A stretch of 5,908 bases of DNA from Candidatus Zixiibacteriota bacterium (GTDB lineage Bacteria > Zixibacteria > MSB-5A5 > GN15 > JACZUZ01), in assembly GCA_022563625.1 (NCBI GenBank), contig JADFNA010000121.1:1-5908 (forward strand), written 5' to 3'. Numbering within the stretch: the stretch's first letter is position 1; each line of letters begins with the position of its first letter. This document shows, in pieces, positions 1 to 3,650 of the stretch. The translations under genes and the position numbers were made by a program. A model generated the notes under the pieces. That model had not been told where the DNA came from and did not search any database. It saw only the letters and a list, made by a program, of their open reading frames with translations.

Positions 1-996
1 ATGGCGAATTTCGATTTCAGCCTGGCGCTGTATACCGTCTGCGCCGGATCAGTCGGGGCCTATTCGGTGTCCCATGTCCGGCAGCGCTCACAGTTGTTTC
101 GAACCATGCTCTATCTGGCTGTGGTCGGGGTGGCGCTGGCGTTTGTGACCCGCTATCTGACATCCCTGGGAGATCCGCGCTATGACGAATTTATCCTCTG
201 GAGCCTGGCCAGCGCTGTGGCGACGCCAATTCTGGCGGCCGGGTTTCTGCCGTTTTTTGAGTCTCTGTTCGGATTCACGACGGATATCACGCTCCTGGAA
301 CTGTCTGATCTGAACCGGCCGCTGCTCAAACGATTGGCGCTCGAGGCCCCCGGCACGTTTCATCACTCCATAGTCGTTGGATCATTGGCCGAGGCCGGCG
401 CCAAGGCGATCGGCGGCAACTCGCTGCTGGCGCGGGTGGCCGCCTACTATCATGACGTAGGCAAGATGGAAATTGCTGAATACTTTGTCGAAAATCAGGT
501 GGGGATGAAGTCAAAGCATGACTCAATAACACCCTCGATGTCGGCCATCATTCTGGTTTCGCATGTCAAGCGGGGGCGGAAGCTGGCCGAGGAAGCCGAT
601 CTGCCGGACGAAGTTATGAATTTCATTGAGGAGCATCATGGCACAATGACTATGCCGTATTTCTATAACAAGGCCATTGAAGCGGGAGCCAGCGAGAGTG
701 TCGAGCCGGAGTTTCAATACCCCGGACCGAAACCGCAAACAAAGGAAGCGGCAATTCTGATGCTTGCAGATGGCTCCGAAGCGGCCAGCAGAACTCTGGA
801 TGACCCCAAACCGGCCCGTATCAACGCCCTGGTGCAAAAGATTATCGATCAACGCTACCATTCCGGACAGCTCGAGGAATGCCCGCTGACAACCCAGGAC
901 CTGGGGAATATCCGTGAAGCGTTTGTGCAAATCCTCACCGGTGTGTTTCATCAGCGCGTTGAATACCCCTCTGTCAAGGCGGCTGCCAGGGTATAA
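1..996 (+). CDS. pgpH: PgpH-type membrane HD-domain phosphodiesterase, C-terminal part (5' partial)
   Basis: This is the C-terminal 331 residues of a 7TM-HD family protein. Characterised members (Listeria PgpH) hydrolyse the second messenger cyclic di-AMP on the cytoplasmic side of the membrane. Hydrophobic segments at about residues 8-24, 36-54 and 65-84 are the last membrane spans. The family linker FGFTTDITLLELSDLNRPLL (90-109) leads into the HD domain. Metal-ligand positions are all visible: H121/H122 in GTFHHS, H151-D152 in YYHDVGK, H188, H212-H213 in HHGT and D257 in MLADGSEA, so the domain looks catalytically intact. Family members are usually 700-850 residues with an extracellular 7TMR-HDED domain, which is absent here. 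The ATG at base 1 falls among the membrane spans and is almost certainly an internal methionine, with the true start left of the window. ybeY follows after 18 bases in the same frame. The family assignment is firm; c-di-AMP as substrate is inferred from homologues. Confidence 0.93.
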   Translation: MANFDFSLALYTVCAGSVGAYSVSHVRQRSQLFRTMLYLAVVGVALAFVTRYLTSLGDPRYDEFILWSLASAVATPILAAGFLPFFESLFGFTTDITLLELSDLNRPLLKRLALEAPGTFHHSIVVGSLAEAGAKAIGGNSLLARVAAYYHDVGKMEIAEYFVENQVGMKSKHDSITPSMSAIILVSHVKRGRKLAEEADLPDEVMNFIEEHHGTMTMPYFYNKAIEAGASESVEPEFQYPGPKPQTKEAAILMLADGSEAASRTLDDPKPARINALVQKIIDQRYHSGQLEECPLTTQDLGNIREAFVQILTGVFHQRVEYPSVKAAARV

Positions 997-1003
997 GGAC
1001 TGA

Positions 1004-1025
1004 ATGAAGCTCGCATGAAGCTTGA
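1004..1025 (+). repeat. 11-bp imperfect tandem duplication at the ybeY start
   Basis: Bases 1004-1014 (ATGAAGCTCGC) and 1015-1025 (ATGAAGCTTGA) match at 9 of 11 positions, so ATGAAGCT occurs twice. The first ATG (1004) sits 4 bases after the Shine-Dalgarno-like AAGGA at 995-999 but is out of frame with ybeY. It would encode only four residues, ending at TGA 1016-1018, which overlaps the ybeY ATG as ATGA. The second ATG (1015) is the usable ybeY start but lies 15 bases from that Shine-Dalgarno. This could couple translation of ybeY to a minimal upstream ORF, or it may simply be a small slippage duplication. Confidence 0.5.
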
Positions 1026-1467
1026 TATACATAAAGACTGCGACCTGCGCCTTCCGCGAATGGCGCTTTGTGAACTGGCCCGGCTTATAGGACGGGCCGA
1101 GAAACAGCCAGCGCGGACAGCGGTTAATTTGATAGTCACTAACAACAGGCGCCTGAGAATCCTCAACCGGGATTACCGCAGCCTTGACAGGCCAACCGAT
1201 GTGCTGTCGTTTAGCTATCCACCACAGAAAAGTTCTGACCTGATCGGAGAAGTGTACGTCTCGGCGCAGCGTATACGCGCACAGGCCAGACAAATCGGAC
1301 ATTCGGCAAGCGCCGAAGCGCTACGGCTGACCTGTCACGGGCTGTTGCATGTTCTCGGGTATGATCACAAGACCCCGGACCAAGCTCAGAAAATGCAGCG
1401 CCGCGAGAAACGATACCTGAGGGCGCTAAAGCGCAACAGCCCGCGCTCGCCGAATACTATAGTATAG
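1015..1467 (+). CDS. ybeY: Endoribonuclease YbeY (rRNA maturation factor)
   Basis: The 150-residue product is the normal size for YbeY (UPF0054), a zinc-dependent single-strand endoribonuclease that acts in 16S rRNA 3'-end maturation and ribosome quality control in the cytoplasm. The family signature CHGLLHVLGYDH is at residues 107-118, giving the three zinc ligands H108, H112 and H118. The upstream conserved block RPTDVLSFSYP (59-69) and the IGEVYVS strand (77-83) are also present. A basic tail (about 125-144) follows. The ATG at 1015 is the only sensible start, since the frame closes upstream at the pgpH stop (994-996). The nearest Shine-Dalgarno, AAGGA at 995-999, is unusually distant. The gene lies between pgpH and corC, the arrangement expected for this family, and is probably co-transcribed with them. 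Confidence 0.96.
   Translation: MKLDIHKDCDLRLPRMALCELARLIGRAEKQPARTAVNLIVTNNRRLRILNRDYRSLDRPTDVLSFSYPPQKSSDLIGEVYVSAQRIRAQARQIGHSASAEALRLTCHGLLHVLGYDHKTPDQAQKMQRREKRYLRALKRNSPRSPNTIV
1454..1465. repeat. Perfect 12-bp AT-rich palindrome at the end of ybeY
   Basis: ATACTATAGTAT is identical to its own reverse complement. It overlaps the last codons of ybeY, with the TAG stop at 1465-1467. It could be a protein-binding site or a weak RNA hairpin, but its low GC content and lack of loop make a terminator unlikely. Its function is unknown. Confidence 0.4.
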
Positions 1468-1470
1468 CCT

Positions 1471-1486
1471 GTTTAATCGTTTAATC
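1471..1486 (+). repeat. Tandem 8-bp repeat (GTTTAATC x2) in the ybeY-corC gap
   Basis: GTTTAATC occurs twice in direct tandem and is followed immediately by seven T (1487-1493). The corC Shine-Dalgarno AAGG (1495-1498) lies just beyond. The T-run has no GC-rich stem in front of it, so this is not a convincing intrinsic terminator. The AU-rich stretch may keep the corC ribosome-binding site unstructured. Confidence 0.45.
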
Positions 1487-1506
1487 TTTTTTTCAAGGTT
1501 ACGCCT

Positions 1507-2775
1507 GTGTCACTTGCATTGCTCATCTCCCTCACCGTCGCTATCGTGACACTCTATCTGGGATATTTGTCTTCTGTCTTCTCTGTTTCAGTCTTTATTA
1601 ACCCGGACCAGCTCGATGACGTCGCGCCGAAGACCGGCCAGTCGACGCGCAAATTTCTGAAACGGATGGCCGAACACCCGGCGACATTTTTGCAGGTCGC
1701 CACGTTCTATCGCTGGCTGGCGTTTCTGATGATGGTCGCTGTGGCCTTCATGGCCAGCGCGGACATCGCAACAGGGCTCGGAATCTCCCGTGATCTTGCG
1801 TTTTTCATCTCTCTGTTTGCCGCGGCCCTGGTTTCATTCACAGCGCTCGAAGCTCTGCCCAGGCGCCACTCTCTGCAGCAAGTCGACCGCCGCCTGCTGA
1901 GACTGATTCCGATTATGCGCCTGGCCTTTGTTTTCAGCCGCTGGTATGTGGCGCTCCAGCGCAAAGTCGCTGTGCGTCCCGGGGAATCGCTCAGCGAAGA
2001 TGTCAAAGAGGAAATTGTCGAACGCGCGATTGAATCACTGGCCGACCAGGTTGGCGCCCCTGAAAACCTGGTAGAGGAATCCGAGCGCCAGATGATTGAA
2101 AGCATTTTCCATCTTGACAACACTGAAGCGGCCGAAATTATGTCACCTCGTGTCGATCTGGTGGCCTTGCGGCTGGATGTGACTCTGGCCGAACTGCGCC
2201 GGATTGTAGGAGAGCATGGCCACTCACGCTATCCGGTTTATGATGAGACCGTCGATTCAATCAAGGGCATACTGTATATCAAGGACATTTTCATGAGCCC
2301 GCCGGTCGACCAGCAAAAATTTGATGCGGCCAAATACATGAGAGAACCGTACTTTGTCCCGCAGGATATCAAAATTGACGACCTGTTGACGACGTTTAAA
2401 GAACGCAAGGTCCATCTGGCCGTTGTGATAGATGAGTTCGGCGGCACTGCCGGTGTTGTGACACTGGAAGACATTCTCGAAGTTATCGTAGGTGACATCC
2501 AGGACGAGCATGACGAAGAAGAAGCCGAGTTTATAGATCGAGGCGATGGCGTCTATGAGGTTGATGGCGGTTTCCCGCTTTCGGAGTTCAGCGAGCGGCT
2601 GGGAATCCCGCGCGGCAATGAAGCCTTCGAAACTGTGGCCGGGGTCGTTTATGATATCTGCGGTTCAGTCCCCGACGAAGGCTCCGAACTGCGCTGGGGT
2701 GATGTGACATTTACCGTAACCCGGCTGTCCGGCCAGAGAATCGAACGCCTCAAAGCCGTCTATCGACCGGGCTGA
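1507..2775 (+). CDS. CorC/HlyC-type membrane protein (CNNM-like, CBS pair, CorC_HlyC domain)
   Basis: The 422-residue product has the standard order of the CNNM/CorB family, often annotated as hemolysin or magnesium/cobalt efflux protein. An N-terminal membrane region has spans at about 3-24, 66-86 and 96-116 and a further hydrophobic stretch at 133-150. A CBS pair follows at about 205-335, with EIMSPRVDLVAL (210-221), SRYPVYDE (240-247), IKGILYIKD (252-260), VVIDEFGGTAGVVTLEDILE (306-325) and VGDIQDEHDEE (328-338). The CorC_HlyC domain closes the protein (about 340-420). The first membrane segment lacks the usual SETA-like motif, reading LSSVFSVSVF, while the second conserved motif survives only as LEALPR (114-119). 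Ion transport is therefore less certain than the family name implies. The GTG start is supported by AAGG at 1495-1498, 8 bases upstream. Family members are implicated in Mg2+ handling; the substrate here is unproven. Confidence 0.9.
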   Translation: MSLALLISLTVAIVTLYLGYLSSVFSVSVFINPDQLDDVAPKTGQSTRKFLKRMAEHPATFLQVATFYRWLAFLMMVAVAFMASADIATGLGISRDLAFFISLFAAALVSFTALEALPRRHSLQQVDRRLLRLIPIMRLAFVFSRWYVALQRKVAVRPGESLSEDVKEEIVERAIESLADQVGAPENLVEESERQMIESIFHLDNTEAAEIMSPRVDLVALRLDVTLAELRRIVGEHGHSRYPVYDETVDSIKGILYIKDIFMSPPVDQQKFDAAKYMREPYFVPQDIKIDDLLTTFKERKVHLAVVIDEFGGTAGVVTLEDILEVIVGDIQDEHDEEEAEFIDRGDGVYEVDGGFPLSEFSERLGIPRGNEAFETVAGVVYDICGSVPDEGSELRWGDVTFTVTRLSGQRIERLKAVYRPG

Positions 2776-2812
2776 TTGACCCGCTAAGGCACGTCTTCTA
2801 CCAATCAGTTTT
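2772..2812 (+). terminator. Weak terminator-like inverted repeat after corC
   Basis: CTGATTG (2772-2778) and CAATCAG (2802-2808) are perfect reverse complements and are followed by TTTT (2809-2812). The 5' arm overlaps the corC TGA stop. The 23-base loop could fold a small inner stem (AAGG with TCTT). The stem is short, AT-rich and long-looped, so efficient termination is doubtful. Its position at the end of the housekeeping cluster is the main argument in its favour. Confidence 0.3.
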
Positions 2813-2869
2813 GAGGCGCCCCACTCGGGACAGTTGGATAAGCGAAAGTCTATACTCCTGATTTAGAAC

Positions 2870-2885
2870 TGGATATTTGATTGCA
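2870..2885 (+). promoter_or_regulatory. Possible sigma54 (-24/-12) promoter, + strand
   Basis: TGGATATTTGATTGCA keeps the GG-N10-GC spacing required for sigma54, with TGG at the -24 element and a full TTGCA at the -12 element. The CAC part of the -24 box is missing. The predicted start would be near 2896, reading toward the secreted protein and the TPR regulator, but the long leader (about 290 bases) and incomplete -24 box make this only a candidate. Confidence 0.3.
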
Positions 2886-2918
2886 TAATCCCTTCACATT
2901 GCCTCTCTTGGATTTACG

Positions 2919-2937
2919 CGGCGCAAGAACTGCGTCG
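2919..2937. other. 7-bp hairpin between the two sigma54-like sites
   Basis: CGGCGCA (2919-2925) pairs with TGCGTCG (2931-2937) across a five-base loop AGAAC, with one G-T wobble when read on the + strand. No T-run follows on either strand, so it is not an intrinsic terminator. On the minus strand it coincides with the predicted first bases (about 2936 leftward) of a transcript from the 2947-2962 promoter, so it could form a stabilising 5' hairpin on that RNA. Confidence 0.4.
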
Positions 2938-2946
2938 AAAATACCC

Positions 2947-2962
2947 TGCAATCACTGTGCCA
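2947..2962 (-). promoter_or_regulatory. Strong sigma54 (-24/-12) promoter on the minus strand
   Basis: Read on the minus strand the site is TGGCACAGTGATTGCA. The sigma54 consensus is TGGCACG-N4-TTGCA, so 11 of 12 specified bases match; only the G after TGGCAC is A, a common variant. The GG and GC dinucleotides are separated by exactly 10 bases. Transcription would start near 2936 and run left, away from the regulator gene and antisense to the 3' end of corC. A match this good is unlikely by chance in 400 bases, and the next gene but one to the right is a sigma54 activator. No ORF of useful size lies directly downstream, so the product may be a non-coding or antisense RNA. Confidence 0.65.
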
Positions 2963-3015
2963 AAAAACTGACAACTCGTTGCCCCAAAATAAATTAAGAC
3001 ACCCCCAGAAACTGC

Positions 3016-3044
3016 TTGACATGGCTCAAGGGCTTGACTATTAT
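3016..3044 (+). promoter_or_regulatory. Sigma70-type promoter for the secreted protein-regulator pair
   Basis: A perfect -35 box TTGACA (3016-3021) and a TATTAT -10 box (3039-3044) are separated by the ideal 17 bases. The start would be near 3051, giving a leader of about 137 bases before the ATG at 3188. GCTTGAC occurs at 3014-3020 and again at 3032-3038, 18 bases apart, so the second copy lies between the boxes and could be part of an operator or an alternative, weaker -35. This is the clearest promoter for the downstream genes. Confidence 0.65.
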
Positions 3045-3048
3045 GCAA

Positions 3049-3095
3049 ATGGCAAGATATGCGCGGGAGCGAATCTCATTTAGCGTTTTTGCCAT
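3049..3095 (+). promoter_or_regulatory. Inverted repeat at the start of the predicted leader RNA
   Basis: ATGGCAA (3049-3055) and TTGCCAT (3089-3095) are perfect reverse complements. Inside them GCGC (3061-3064) can pair with GCGT (3083-3086), and GAG (3067-3069) with CTC (3075-3077), giving a long imperfect hairpin beginning at the predicted transcription start. It could protect or regulate the leader RNA, or the two arms could be half-sites for a DNA-binding protein. It lies roughly 115-160 bases upstream of the predicted minus-strand sigma54 start, a typical enhancer distance. Confidence 0.4.
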
Positions 3096-3187
3096 AAAAG
3101 ACAAAATTTTTGGAGCCTAATCGGCTGGATCGATACTGTCAAATCCGGCCGGGGAGGCAATTGAGGATATTTTATAGAGGCGACAGA

Positions 3188-3532
3188 ATGAGAGAAATTT
3201 TAAGAAATCTAAGCTTTCTTCTGTGCTTCATCGCTTTGCTTAGCCTGACGGCTGCGCCCCTGTTTGCGGATCCAACAAAGTCTGACCATCCGTGGGATGA
3301 TGCCAGCGACACCACCGGGGACTATGTGCCCGGAAGCGATCCCGACCAGGGCGGCTCAGACGACCCGGCCATGACAGGCTTTAACGTTTACGTGGGAATT
3401 GAAGGACTGTTCAATCTCCTGACGGACTCGTTCGCCTATTATTACCGGGTAATTATCGCCGGTGGCAGCAAAGATGGGAAGGTGGTCCAGCCCAAAAACA
3501 AGCGCTTGACAGCTTCCCAGAGCAAAGGATGA
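3188..3532 (+). CDS. Small exported protein of unknown function
   Basis: The 114-residue product is not one I recognise. It begins with a clear Sec signal peptide: basic residues (R2, R6), a hydrophobic core (about 8-22) and the cleavage context APLFA before D28. C13 is not in a lipobox. The mature part of about 87 residues has three zones: an acidic, Gly/Ser/Pro/Asp-rich zone (28-62, including DHPWDD at 33-38), a hydrophobic and aromatic segment (65-93, including SFAYYYRVII at 81-90), and a basic, lysine-rich tail (95-114). The ATG at 3188 is chosen because AGAGG (3176-3180) lies 7 bases upstream and the signal peptide starts exactly there; the longer TTG start at 3110 would bury it. The gene follows a near-consensus promoter and precedes a TPR-sigma54 activator gene. 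It may be a signal, toxin-like or envelope protein; nothing in the sequence decides this. Confidence 0.75.
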   Translation: MREILRNLSFLLCFIALLSLTAAPLFADPTKSDHPWDDASDTTGDYVPGSDPDQGGSDDPAMTGFNVYVGIEGLFNLLTDSFAYYYRVIIAGGSKDGKVVQPKNKRLTASQSKG

Positions 3533-3575
3533 AGTCGATCGAAATTTCCCCCTGACCGGGGTTTATGATCTAAAC

Positions 3576-3580
3576 AGGAG
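3576..3580 (+). promoter_or_regulatory. Shine-Dalgarno AGGAG that may set an earlier regulator start
   Basis: AGGAG lies 4 bases before GTG 3585, which is in frame with the TPR regulator and would add 22 residues. It also lies 2 bases before ATG 3583, which opens a 21-codon frame in another phase ending at TAA 3646-3648, two bases before the ATG at 3651. The ATG at 3651 has only a weak CAGG (3637-3640) in front of it. Either the true start is GTG 3585, or a short leader ORF is translated and coupled to the ATG at 3651. ATG 3615 is a third in-frame option with poor ribosome-binding context. Confidence 0.35.
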
Positions 3581-3650
3581 AAATGTGGAGGAAGCGGCTC
3601 CCACCCGCAGGCCAATGCCCGCGTCCGCAATCTTCCCAGGCCGTGTAAAA

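Larger units (their letters stand above)
2776..3187. other. 412-base signal-rich intergenic region, no recognisable gene
   Basis: I found no credible coding frame in this stretch on either strand. A TTG at 3110 opens a frame into the next gene but has no ribosome-binding site, and the added residues look non-coding. On the minus strand between 2936 and 2776 the longest ATG-initiated frame I found is seven codons. From left to right the region holds a terminator-like repeat, a + strand sigma54-like site, a hairpin, a minus-strand sigma54 promoter, an AT-rich stretch (about 2963-3000), a sigma70 promoter, an inverted repeat in the predicted leader and the leader of the secreted-protein gene. 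Confidence 0.7.

Noticed and set aside
523..1302. 259-codon open frame on the minus strand across pgpH and ybeY
   Set aside because: It lies opposite two firmly identified genes, crosses their junction, shows no recognisable motif and has a composition typical of an antisense shadow.
1454..1493. Intrinsic terminator between ybeY and corC (palindrome plus T7)
   Set aside because: The palindrome is AT-rich, has no loop and lies more than 20 bases before the T-run, so the parts do not form a terminator.
3111..3126. A third sigma54-like GG-N10-GC spacing on the + strand
   Set aside because: Only the GG and GC dinucleotides and the leading T match; this is expected by chance.
3110..3187. N-terminal extension of the small exported protein from TTG 3110
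   Set aside because: There is no Shine-Dalgarno before it, and it would bury the signal peptide that begins cleanly at ATG 3188.
3506..3534. TTGACA at 3506-3511 as a -35 box for a separate regulator promoter
   Set aside because: No acceptable -10 hexamer lies 16-18 bases downstream (the bases there are around ATGAAG).
3548..3564. CCCC/GGGG hairpin followed by TTT after the small secreted gene
   Set aside because: The stem is only 4 bp and the T-run three bases, so it is too weak to call a terminator; read-through into the regulator is more likely.
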